From: JAGXIT01 sp049293335
Lineage (GTDB): Bacteria; Patescibacteriota; Saccharimonadia; Saccharimonadales; UBA4665
Direction of reading: 5' to 3'
NCBI GenBank assembly: GCA_049293335.1
Contig: JBATSO010000052.1
Span: forward strand, 1 to 11,814
DNA: 11,814 bases
Shown in pieces: positions 1-6,516 of the stretch. The first letter of the stretch is position 1; each line of letters opens with the position of its first letter. A model generated the notes under the pieces. That model ran no database searches. It worked only from the letters and a program-made list of their open reading frames with translations, and was not told the origin of the DNA. A program made the position numbers and the translations under genes.

Positions 1-1
1 C

Positions 2-121
2 TGGATGGTGATGAAGACAAAGGCAAGAGAACTTAACACGACAATATATGAGGTCAAGCAGGCACCGCTCCGCGACTATGTCGCTGCGCGGTGGCGAGAG
101 CCTTATACGGTTTTTGCGTAA
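2..121 (+). CDS. 3' end of an unidentified protein (partial)
   Basis: One plus-strand frame is open from the window edge to a TAA at 119-121, giving 39 residues that end in REPYTVFA. The other two plus frames stop within the first dozen codons. A hairpin plus T-run starts at the stop codon, which supports this being a real gene end. The fragment is hydrophilic and basic, with no motif I recognise, so I assign no function. It converges on the VIT transporter gene, with 66 bases between the two stop codons. Its start and most of its length lie outside the window. Confidence 0.5.
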   Translation, partial: WMVMKTKARELNTTIYEVKQAPLRDYVAARWREPYTVFA

Positions 122-142
122 GTCCTAATACTTACGTTTTTT
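117..142 (+). terminator. Rho-independent terminator overlapping the stop codon
   Basis: Perfect 7-bp inverted repeat, CGTAAGT (117-123) and ACTTACG (130-136), with a 6-base loop and six T residues at 137-142. The left arm contains the TAA stop of the partial gene. On the minus strand no T-run follows, so it appears to act only on the plus-strand gene. Confidence 0.75.
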
Positions 143-187
143 AAAACACAAGCATATGAACACACTGCCTTAAAATTGTACGATATC

Positions 188-880
188 TTAGCTGATCGCG
201 GTACCGAAGAGGCGACCGATGCCATAGGTTACAGCCATGCCAATAACTCCACCTATCAGCACGCGTATCACTGCCTTACGGCGACTGGAGCCACCAGCTT
301 TGGCGCTATAATACCCTGTTAAAATTAGCGCAACTACCACCGCAATTAAGGTGAGGTGAATTCGCAAGCGGTCAGATGACAAAACCGCAAAAAGCAGCGG
401 CACCAGCGCACCAGCTCCAAAGGCAAAAAACGAAGCCACGCCAGCACTGATTGGGTTCGTCAGGTCTGATTCGTCAAGTCCTAGTTCGACTGCCAAGTGG
501 GCTTTTACGGGGTCTTTGGCACTCAATTCTTTGGCAAAAAGCATGGCTGTTTTATGTGAAACACCCTTTGCTTGGTAATAAGCCGCGAGGTCTTCAAGCT
601 GCCCAGCAGGGTTCTTTTTTAGCAGCGCCTTCTCGCGCTCTATATACGCGCGCTCGGTGTCGCGCTGTGTACTAACCGACACATATTCTCCCACAGCCAT
701 GCTTATAGCGCCCGCTACCAGACCAGCCAAACCAGCCGTAAAAATCGCGCCTTTATTATTTGTGGCGCCCGCCACACCAAAAATCAGCCCTGCGGTACTT
801 ACTACGCCATCATTCGCGCCAAGCACTGCGGCTCGCAAACGGTTTAGTTTATCGGTTTGGGAAATTACTTTATCCGGCAT
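188..880 (-). CDS. VIT1/CCC1 family iron/manganese transporter
   Basis: A 230-residue membrane protein of the VIT1/CCC1 (DUF125) family, which moves Fe(II) or Mn(II) out of the cytosol; in bacteria this is usually taken as metal detoxification by export. The sequence shows two N-terminal hydrophobic helices (about 17-40 and 45-68) carrying family signatures GANDGVVSTAG (21-31) and AGAISMAVGEYVSVS (56-70, with the conserved Glu65). A charged helical region (about 72-145) follows, corresponding to the cytoplasmic metal-binding domain. Three more helices lie near 147-167, 173-193 and 205-226. Length is normal for the family. The ATG at 880 has an AGGAG site 5 bases upstream. It is last in the minus-strand array but appears to have its own promoter. 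The family assignment is firm; the exact metal is not visible from sequence. Confidence 0.92.
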   Translation of the reverse strand: MPDKVISQTDKLNRLRAAVLGANDGVVSTAGLIFGVAGATNNKGAIFTAGLAGLVAGAISMAVGEYVSVSTQRDTERAYIEREKALLKKNPAGQLEDLAAYYQAKGVSHKTAMLFAKELSAKDPVKAHLAVELGLDESDLTNPISAGVASFFAFGAGALVPLLFAVLSSDRLRIHLTLIAVVVALILTGYYSAKAGGSSRRKAVIRVLIGGVIGMAVTYGIGRLFGTAIS

Positions 881-928
881 TGCTACTCCTATTTTAATCA
901 GTGGTTAATTGGTGGGTAATACAAAGCC

Positions 929-958
929 AGTATACGCCAATCTTAAGACTGTTCCCAA
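929..958 (-). promoter_or_regulatory. Putative promoter of the VIT transporter gene
   Basis: On the minus strand, TTGGGA (953-958, 4/6 to consensus) and TATACT (929-934, 5/6) are separated by 18 bases. Transcription would start near 922 and leave a leader of roughly 42 bases containing the AGGAG site. This contrasts with the apparently leaderless genes elsewhere in the window. Confidence 0.5.
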
Positions 959-984
959 GTTTTGGCGTACATGACCTACAGCTA

Positions 985-1155
985 CTAACTTTCGCTCGTG
1001 GATAAATGCCACAGTTGGCAATACTGACAGCGATACGCGTGTGGACGATGACCATACCAGTAGTGGGTTGTTGTTGCAGTGGCTTCGGCCTGTGCCTTTG
1101 TGTCAAAACTGATCTTGTCGCTGCAAGGTAGTTTTGTTTCATCGGCCATATTCAT
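985..1155 (-). CDS. Small zinc-finger-like protein, C-x2-C-x-WHL type
   Basis: A 56-residue protein. Its C-terminal half reads YRCQYCQLWHLS, with two cysteines in C-x2-C spacing followed by Trp-His-Leu, and a preceding FDTKAQAEAT helix-like segment. Small proteins of this layout (basic or alanine-rich helix, then Y-x-C-x2-C-x2-WHL near the end) recur in bacteria and phages and are presumed zinc binders with no assigned role. I chose the ATG at 1155 because AAAGGA lies 7 bases upstream; an in-frame ATG at 1176 has no ribosome-binding site. It lies 67 bases downstream of the GH13 gene, with a strong palindrome between them, and might be expressed by readthrough. Function unknown; that it is a real gene rests on the motif and the ribosome-binding site. 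Confidence 0.68.
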   Translation of the reverse strand: MNMADETKLPCSDKISFDTKAQAEATATTTHYWYGHRPHAYRCQYCQLWHLSTSES

Positions 1156-1180
1156 ATCTGTTTCCTTTCGCCCCATCGAT

Positions 1181-1207
1181 ATTGGAAGCGTTGGGAGCGT
1201 TGGGAGG
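1181..1207. repeat. Three tandem 9-bp repeats
   Basis: Three consecutive 9-mers, ATTGGAAGC, GTTGGGAGC and GTTGGGAGG, run into the left arm of the palindrome at 1200-1220. They lie in the non-coding gap between the GH13 gene and the small zinc-finger-like gene. Confidence 0.65.
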
Positions 1208-1220
1208 ACAGTCCTCCCAA
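1200..1220 (-). terminator. Strong palindrome just after the GH13 stop codon
   Basis: A perfect 10-bp inverted repeat, TTGGGAGGAC (1200-1209) and GTCCTCCCAA (1211-1220), begins two bases past the TAG of the GH13 gene. As RNA it would form an 8-9 bp GC-rich stem with a tight loop. Four T residues precede it in the minus-strand reading, but no T-run follows on either strand, so it is not a canonical intrinsic terminator. It could be a weak terminator, a 3'-end stabilising hairpin, or a protein-binding palindrome. Confidence 0.45.
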
Positions 1221-1222
1221 AA

Positions 1223-4200
1223 CTAGTCTTTGGTTTTTAGCAGCGGGTGTTTGGCGCACTCTATAACGGCGGCCTCGTACGGTCGCAGGTGTACTATACC
1301 CTTTTTGTCGATTGTAGGTAAGTCGGCGGGGTGCGAGGCAATTAAAACCGTGCCTCCGTGCGGGGTTTGAAATTTGGTTGGCATATTTGAAAAGTTCAAA
1401 ACCACCAAAACGTGTTCTTCGCCGTTACGCCTGCCAAACACGAAAAATGGTTCATCGGGTTCGCTAAAAGTTTCGTAGTCGCCCGAACGCAAAATGTCTA
1501 GTTCGTCTCTCATGCGTAGCAGTGACTGGTAGAGCGAAAAATGCGAATCGGCATCGGTGCGCTGCACCTCCACATTTCGGTAGTGCGATTCTGCCGCAAT
1601 CGGCAACCACGGTTCACCATCGGTAAACCCTGCCAAACGGCTGCTGTTCCACTGCATTGGAGTACGTTCTGGGTCGCGGCATAGGTTTAGCCCTGGTTTG
1701 ATTTTGTTAAGTGGGTCTTGTTCTTGCTCTAGCGCAATAACGCCGTTTATCATACTTAGTTCGTCACCATAATAAATGACTGGTATGCCGGGCAAACATA
1801 GCTGCATAATCACCACTAGCCGAGATTGCTCGTCACCCACGCGCGTGGCCAACCGTGGCTGGTCATGATTGCCAAAACAGTACACTGGGGTATGTTCTTT
1901 TTGGTTTAACATACCCTGAAACTCTGCTACAAAACGGCGGTATGCCTCGGCCGTAAACGGCAAGCCGATCCCTTCAAAGTTAAACGGCATACTCACTTTG
2001 GGGTTTACGCCGTAAAAGCCTAGGTATTGATCGCGAATATCGTAAATTTCGTCGGGGTAATCCTCGAAAATCATAATTCGGTTTTCGTACTGGGCTACAA
2101 CATCGGTCATTTCACGTAAATAGTCGAACAATTTGTCGCCGAAACGACTGTTTTTGTGCAACAACGACCAAAACTCGTCCTCGCCAGGGCCACCAGTGTA
2201 GTGGGGGTTCACAGGGTCATCTTCTAGATCTGCATGCTTCGAGATCCACCGCACCGCATCGGCCCGTATACCATCGACACCCATGTCGAACCAAAACTTC
2301 AAAACATGTTGCATTTCGCTGCGTACATGGGGATTATCCCAGTTTAAATCGGGTTGCTCTTTCAGGAAGGTGTGTAGGTAGTATTGCTGCGTCGATTCGT
2401 CCCACTGCCAGGCCGAACCGCCAAAAATACTGAGCCAGTTGTTGGGCGGTGAGCCATCTGGCTTGGCGTCACGCCACACGTAATACTCGCGTTTGTCATT
2501 CGTTTTTGACGACTTTGACATTAAGAACCAGGGGTGCTGGTCGGAGGTGTGGTTGGGTACAAAGTCAATCATAACTTTCATGTCACGAGCGTGTGCCTTT
2601 ACAAGCAGCTCTTTAAAGTCGTCGAGGTTACCAAAAAGTGGGTGGATATCGCAGTAGTTACTTACATCGTAGCCAAAGTCGGCCATTGGGCTGGGGTAAA
2701 ACGGCGAAAACCAAATTGCCTCAACACCCAACGCATTAGGCCCGTCTTTCAGATAATCTAGGCGGTTTATAACACCACGTAAATCACCTACACCATCACC
2801 GTTGCTATCCTGGAAACTTCGAGGGTAAATTTGGTAAATTGCGTTTACATTTTTCCAAGCTTTATCCATAGAACTCCTTATTTGTGTATCTCGATGAAAT
2901 ATAACTGCTTCGTAGGGGCGTAAGGTATATTCGGTGGCAGTTGGTAGCGGCGCAACATCACACAGACTGGAGAGCACTATCACGTTATTTTTAGGTGGCA
3001 CTATAGACTTTGATTGACCGCTAAAATTAATAATAGTCGTATATAGGCCGCCGTTTCCAGACACCTCATACTCCATGATGTCATCATTGCTTCTCTGTAG
3101 TCGGAAGCTGCCATTGCGAAGCACTGATTCTGTAGAGCGCAGTTTTAAAAGCTGACGATACAGTGATAGAAATGACCTTTCGTCATTCTGTTGTTGGGAC
3201 ACGGTGCGTTCTTGGTGGTCGGGCGACATAGGTAACCATGTTTTGGCGGCTGTGCTAAACCCTGCTTGCGCGGTTTCATCCCATTGCATGGGCGTCCTTT
3301 CGGCGTCTCGGCTGCCCATAGCCGCCGTTTCGGAAAAGCCATCAAGGCGATCACTTGGTTCTATATACACATCGGTCATACCAAGTTCTTCGCCGTAATA
3401 CATCGTTGGCAAGCCAGGCAAAGTCATTTGCATAACGGCCAGCGCTCGAGCTTGGTCGTGGCCTATTCTTGTGGCTACTCGACTTTGGTCATGGTTTCCA
3501 AAACACATCACGGCTTGCACGCCTTTGGGCAGATCTTTGTAGTACGCGCCGAGATTTTCTTTGTAAAATGCGGCCTGCCACGGTGCATGCATGCCCTCAA
3601 AATAAAAGCTCGAGGCCACCGCAGAGTTTACTGTTTGAATATCATAGTATTGTGCATTTGACTCCCCTGCTGCGGGGTCAGGATAATATTCGAAAATCAT
3701 AAAGCGGTCGGGATACAGAGCAACAACATCTGTCAGCGCCTGTAGATATTGCCGTAGATTTGGTCCGTTCTTGCATTTGTCGTGGACAATATCGAAAAAC
3801 TCTGTCGAACTGGCTAAACGATCGGGCAGCGCATGTTCATCTGCAAACGATGGGTCTTTCGAGAGCGGCCAGACCGCGTCAACGCGAAACCCATCAACGC
3901 CACGCTTGAACCAAAAGTGCAAAACATCTTGCATGGCCACTCTCACCTCTGGATTATCCCAGTTAAGATCCGGTTGGACGGCCGTAAAACTATGGAGGTA
4001 ATACTGGCCAGTTGTTTCGTCTAGGGTCCAACTGCCGCCGCCCGATATACTAACCCAATTGTTGGGTGGGTCGCCGTTAGGTTTGGGGTCGCGCCAGACG
4101 TACCAGTCGCGTTTGGGGTTATCACGCGAGCTACGCGATTCTTGGAACCATTTGTGCTGGTCAGAGGTATGGTTGGGTACAAGATCGAGCATAACCTTTA

Positions 4201-4480
4201 TATCTCGCTTGTGAGCTTCTAACAGTAGGTTTTTGAAATCGGCCATGGTGCCGTATTCGGGGTCGATGGCACAATAATCACTTACGTCATATCCCCAGTC
4301 TGCTTTTGGAGACATAAAAATTGGTGACAACCAAATGGCTTCAACACCCAAAGTTTGACTAAGATAATCCAGACGTTGAGTAACACCACGTAAATCACCC
4401 ACACCATCGCCGTTACTATCCTGGAAACTTCGAGGGTAAATTTGGTACATTGCGTTTACGTCACGCCAAGGTTTAGACAT
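1223..4480 (-). CDS. Tandem double GH13 alpha-glucosidase (two complete enzymes in one ORF)
   Basis: A 1085-residue protein made of two full GH13 alpha-glucosidases head to tail (about 1-530 and 538-1075). Each half carries all family regions. Copy 1 has D99-x3-NH104, FRVDAV with nucleophile Asp201, IFE with acid/base Glu264, and NHD with Asp331. Copy 2 has Asp639/His644, IRADAV with Asp741, IFE with Glu806, and NHD with Asp873. Both have the NGDGVGDL metal-site loop, the NHTSDQH segment and a C-terminal beta domain ending in LRPYEA. Both look catalytically competent. They resemble proteobacterial-type alpha-glucosidases; Ala after the nucleophile fits alpha-1,4, sucrose or trehalose-like substrates better than alpha-1,6 (Val there), which is an inference. 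Typical members are single-domain, about 530 residues. No signal peptide, so cytosolic. The ATG at 4480 has no Shine-Dalgarno but a -10 box 6 bases upstream. Residue 538 is a Met with its own ribosome-binding site. Confidence 0.93.
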   Translation of the reverse strand: MSKPWRDVNAMYQIYPRSFQDSNGDGVGDLRGVTQRLDYLSQTLGVEAIWLSPIFMSPKADWGYDVSDYCAIDPEYGTMADFKNLLLEAHKRDIKVMLDLVPNHTSDQHKWFQESRSSRDNPKRDWYVWRDPKPNGDPPNNWVSISGGGSWTLDETTGQYYLHSFTAVQPDLNWDNPEVRVAMQDVLHFWFKRGVDGFRVDAVWPLSKDPSFADEHALPDRLASSTEFFDIVHDKCKNGPNLRQYLQALTDVVALYPDRFMIFEYYPDPAAGESNAQYYDIQTVNSAVASSFYFEGMHAPWQAAFYKENLGAYYKDLPKGVQAVMCFGNHDQSRVATRIGHDQARALAVMQMTLPGLPTMYYGEELGMTDVYIEPSDRLDGFSETAAMGSRDAERTPMQWDETAQAGFSTAAKTWLPMSPDHQERTVSQQQNDERSFLSLYRQLLKLRSTESVLRNGSFRLQRSNDDIMEYEVSGNGGLYTTIINFSGQSKSIVPPKNNVIVLSSLCDVAPLPTATEYTLRPYEAVIFHRDTQIRSSMDKAWKNVNAIYQIYPRSFQDSNGDGVGDLRGVINRLDYLKDGPNALGVEAIWFSPFYPSPMADFGYDVSNYCDIHPLFGNLDDFKELLVKAHARDMKVMIDFVPNHTSDQHPWFLMSKSSKTNDKREYYVWRDAKPDGSPPNNWLSIFGGSAWQWDESTQQYYLHTFLKEQPDLNWDNPHVRSEMQHVLKFWFDMGVDGIRADAVRWISKHADLEDDPVNPHYTGGPGEDEFWSLLHKNSRFGDKLFDYLREMTDVVAQYENRIMIFEDYPDEIYDIRDQYLGFYGVNPKVSMPFNFEGIGLPFTAEAYRRFVAEFQGMLNQKEHTPVYCFGNHDQPRLATRVGDEQSRLVVIMQLCLPGIPVIYYGDELSMINGVIALEQEQDPLNKIKPGLNLCRDPERTPMQWNSSRLAGFTDGEPWLPIAAESHYRNVEVQRTDADSHFSLYQSLLRMRDELDILRSGDYETFSEPDEPFFVFGRRNGEEHVLVVLNFSNMPTKFQTPHGGTVLIASHPADLPTIDKKGIVHLRPYEAAVIECAKHPLLKTKD
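2770..2848 (-). repeat. 79-bp near-identical repeat, copy 2 (second GH13 half)
   Basis: This stretch encodes the start of the second GH13 domain (about residues 545-571). It matches 4381-4459 with 4 mismatches in 79 positions, at a constant offset of 1611 bases (537 codons). Three of the four differences are silent. The flanking parts of the two domains are clearly more diverged. Confidence 0.85.
2867..2881 (-). promoter_or_regulatory. Internal ribosome-binding site and start codon for the second GH13 domain
   Basis: On the minus strand, AAGGAG (2874-2879) lies 4 bases upstream of an in-frame ATG (2867-2869), which is codon 538 of the double GH13 ORF. The residues that follow (MDKAWKNVNAIYQ) match the natural start of the first copy (MSKPWRDVNAMYQ). 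A TAA (2878-2880) overlaps the Shine-Dalgarno in the +1 frame. Internal initiation here would give a free 548-residue glucosidase. Confidence 0.7.
4381..4459 (-). repeat. 79-bp near-identical repeat, copy 1 (first GH13 half)
   Basis: Partner of 2770-2848. It encodes residues about 8-34 of the first GH13 domain, including YPRSFQDSNGDGVGDLRGV, at about 95% DNA identity to the second copy. Confidence 0.85.
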
Positions 4481-4486
4481 ACGACC

Positions 4487-4516
4487 AGTATAGCAAGCAT
4501 AAGCAGCTTGTACGAA
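4487..4516 (-). promoter_or_regulatory. Extended -10 promoter, apparently leaderless, of the GH13 gene
   Basis: Minus-strand TGCTATACT (4487-4495) is an extended -10 element (TGn plus TATACT). Only 6 bases separate it from the ATG at 4480, so transcription would begin at or next to the start codon. The -35 region is weak (TTCGTA at 4511-4516, 18-base spacing), as is common with extended -10 promoters. No Shine-Dalgarno precedes the ATG. Confidence 0.6.
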
Positions 4517-4531
4517 CTAGGTTTATGAAGT

Positions 4532-5032
4532 TTACTGAGCGCGGGTGAGCATAACACGGTCGGCGTTAAAGTCTGCCGTGTCTGCGCTGGCCGTGCCGAT
4601 CGCAACAATCGTATCGTTCACGGCTGCTGGTTTTGCGGCGCCCACATATATTGTGTTGGTCGTGACTTTGACTGCCTTAGTTGTGCCGTTGCCTGCAACT
4701 GTCAGCGTGTCGCCATGTATAGCCGTTACCACACCAGTTACGCGCGTGGCTGAATCGTTGGCGCCCATCATACCGCCGCGCATACCACCAGCTCGGCCAC
4801 CGAAGTCATCTCGCGGCATATTCATGCGGCTACCAAAACGGTCATTGTCGCCAAACCTGCCCTTGTCGGTGTGGCGCCCCGCCACAAAAGCTGCGCATAG
4901 CAAACCGAGCACCAGCAGTGTTAAAAGTACCAAACCAAGCCACATTTTATGGCTATGCCCACAGCACCTATCTGCCATTTTTGGTGTTTTTACTTCTTTT
5001 ACCTGAGTGTTTTTCAATTTTTCTTCTGCCAT
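4532..5032 (-). CDS. Membrane-anchored protein with DUF5666-like domain
   Basis: A 166-residue protein. Residues 1-30 are charged and include CCGHSHK; 31-51 form one strong transmembrane helix (LGLVLLTLLVLGLL core). Residues 52-95 are a Gly/Met/Arg/Asp-rich low-complexity linker. Residues 97-163 form a small beta-rich domain (VTGVVTAIHGDTLTV ... VTTNTIYVG ... VNDTIVAIGTA ... ADRVML). The V-x-G-V-V plus T-L-T-V plus N/D-T-I-V-A-x-G pattern resembles DUF5666, an uncharacterised OB-like domain often found outside the membrane. The positive charge before the helix and Gly-rich tail after it suggest an N-in, C-out single-pass protein, but this is inferred. The ATG at 5032 has AAGGA about 8 bases upstream. 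It sits between the trehalase and GH13 genes; a role in sugar use is not evident from its sequence. Confidence 0.75.
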   Translation of the reverse strand: MAEEKLKNTQVKEVKTPKMADRCCGHSHKMWLGLVLLTLLVLGLLCAAFVAGRHTDKGRFGDNDRFGSRMNMPRDDFGGRAGGMRGGMMGANDSATRVTGVVTAIHGDTLTVAGNGTTKAVKVTTNTIYVGAAKPAAVNDTIVAIGTASADTADFNADRVMLTRAQ

Positions 5033-5136
5033 TAGTAGTCCTTTTTAGAATGCTTCTTGTATATATACCGTTTTCACCTGAGATATGCCTGAGTGTATGT
5101 AGCCCTGCCCAGCAATACCAGTTCGAATGTATTCGC

Positions 5137-6432
5137 CTAGGATGATTCGGTGTCTATAAACTGCTGGCAAAAGCGTTCAAAGACAGCGTTCGTCCAACCA
5201 AAGCCTGTTTGACTGGGGTAAACACCTTTTTGGGGTGGTTTGTCGGGGTTAACTACATTGTATTTTTCCAAAAAAACGCCATGTTCATTAAACCAATCTA
5301 GGTTGGTGCGCAGCCATTTGCGAGCTATCCGCTCAGCGTCTTCGTGGTAGCCATACCGTACCAGCCCCTGCACCACCAAAAACTGTAACGGCGCCCAACC
5401 ATTTGGAAAGGCCCATTGCACAGGCATACTTCCAGGCACCAACTGGCCAAGTGGCAGCGCATCGGTGGTAGCTAGTCCACCTTTATTTTCAAACCGGCGC
5501 AAAGCTTTTACGAGCGCGGCTGCGCGTTTTTCGCTGACCATACCCGCCCACAGTGGGTAGAATGCCGCCAAGCTCCCCACCGTGCCTCGGCGTTCTTTTT
5601 TAAAATCGTAGTCATAATATAAACCGCGCATTTGATCCCACATGAGCTCATTCATAGTTTTTTTGCGAAGTTCGGCGGCCGCACCCCACTGGTTGGCCGC
5701 TGTTTCATCGCCAAACAGGCGGGCAACGCGGGCAAAGTCTGTTTCGTATTTATACAGCAGAGCGTTGAGGTCAACAGGCACAAAGTTTAGCGCCTTTCGG
5801 CCAAAGCGCGGTGTCATATCCCAGCCACTTTCGGCCTCGGCGAGGTCGTGCAAATGGTTAATATCGTAGTAACGGCTCAGGCCCTGGTAGACCAAACGTT
5901 CGTTCGGCTTTTTAGTGCCACACCAGACCGTATGGTATTCTTCTTCGGCAATTGCCATAGCCCACTTAAGCCAGTCTGCACCAAGGTCGTAGGCACTATA
6001 CACATCTAAGATAAAGCTGGTGAGGAGCGGCGGCTGAGAACGGCCCGTGAGATACGTTCTAGAGGCGTTCGGAATAACATGGAACCGCTCAAAAAGATAC
6101 AGGAGGTTTTCTAAAATGCCAATCACCAGCTCACGGTGTGTTTCGTCTAAAATACCCTGCACCATAAAATAGCTATCCCAGTAATAAAGTTCGTTGTAAT
6201 CAAAACTGGCTGTTTCGTCAAAGCTTGGCACCAAATATGGCTTGGGTACGCCCAGTAAACTTTCATCGTCAGTCGGGTGAAAACGCGTTAGTTTTTGCCA
6301 ATACGCCTCTACGTACTCGCGGGCAGGTGCGAGATCTTCGGTAGTCAGGGGCGTGCGTTTAACGGGCATTAACTGCCGTACGGCTTGTTCGGCGCCAGTT
6401 AGGGCTTTATCGAAAATATCTTTGTCGAGCAT
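5137..6432 (-). CDS. GH37 trehalase, cytosolic
   Basis: A 431-residue glycoside hydrolase family 37 trehalase, splitting trehalose into two glucose molecules. Family landmarks are in order: YNELYYWDSYF (79-89, trehalase signature 1 region), ESGWD with the likely catalytic acid Asp205, QWAFPNGWAP (339-348, signature 2), FLEKYNV with the likely catalytic base Glu389, and QTGFGWTN (408-415). Signature 2 normally reads QWD; here the Asp is Ala341. The usual Gly-rich GGGEY loop before QxGFGWTN is reduced to KGVYPS. It is shorter than E. coli TreA/TreF (about 550-565), mainly at the N terminus. No signal peptide, so intracellular. The ATG at 6432 has at best a weak AGG 8 bases upstream. It lies in tandem with GH13 enzymes and an HTH regulator. 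The family is secure; activity despite Ala341 is likely but unproven. Confidence 0.88.
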   Translation of the reverse strand: MLDKDIFDKALTGAEQAVRQLMPVKRTPLTTEDLAPAREYVEAYWQKLTRFHPTDDESLLGVPKPYLVPSFDETASFDYNELYYWDSYFMVQGILDETHRELVIGILENLLYLFERFHVIPNASRTYLTGRSQPPLLTSFILDVYSAYDLGADWLKWAMAIAEEEYHTVWCGTKKPNERLVYQGLSRYYDINHLHDLAEAESGWDMTPRFGRKALNFVPVDLNALLYKYETDFARVARLFGDETAANQWGAAAELRKKTMNELMWDQMRGLYYDYDFKKERRGTVGSLAAFYPLWAGMVSEKRAAALVKALRRFENKGGLATTDALPLGQLVPGSMPVQWAFPNGWAPLQFLVVQGLVRYGYHEDAERIARKWLRTNLDWFNEHGVFLEKYNVVNPDKPPQKGVYPSQTGFGWTNAVFERFCQQFIDTESS

Positions 6433-6437
6433 ATGCT

Positions 6438-6468
6438 TAGCCTAGGCTACCTTTGGTAGCTACGTCAA
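6438..6468 (-). promoter_or_regulatory. Trehalase promoter region with overlapping palindromes (candidate operator)
   Basis: Three inverted repeats overlap: TAGCCTAGGCTA (6438-6449), GCTACC-TTT-GGTAGC (6446-6460) and GTAGCTAC (6456-6463). On the minus strand TTGACG (6463-6468, 5/6 to -35) lies 18 bases before a weak -10-like TAGGCT (6439-6444), itself 6 bases from the trehalase ATG. The central palindrome would sit in the promoter spacer, a usual place for a repressor site. The repeats share bases, so as RNA they would be mutually exclusive. The palindromes are plain to see; the promoter and operator roles are inferred. Confidence 0.5.
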
Positions 6469-6516
6469 TGATGAACTGGGGAATGTACCTTATTAAAAGC
6501 TCGTACTGTCTATTTA

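Noticed and set aside
894..1142. 82-codon minus-strand frame overlapping the small zinc-finger-like gene
   Set aside because: No Shine-Dalgarno and no motif; the overlapping frame has the C-x2-C-x-WHL pattern and a good ribosome-binding site.
3266..3661. 131-codon plus-strand open frame within the GH13 gene
   Set aside because: It is antisense to well-conserved GH13 coding sequence, has no family-like motifs, and arises from the codon bias of the real gene.
1223..4480. Trehalose synthase or maltokinase fusion for the double GH13 protein
   Set aside because: Both halves are complete alpha-glucosidase-like GH13 domains with their own C-terminal beta domains; no kinase motif is present and the N-terminal motifs fit alpha-glucosidase better than trehalose synthase.
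4545..5006. 153-codon plus-strand open frame opposite the DUF5666-like gene
   Set aside because: The minus-strand frame has a ribosome-binding site, a transmembrane helix and a recognisable domain; this frame is its low-complexity shadow.
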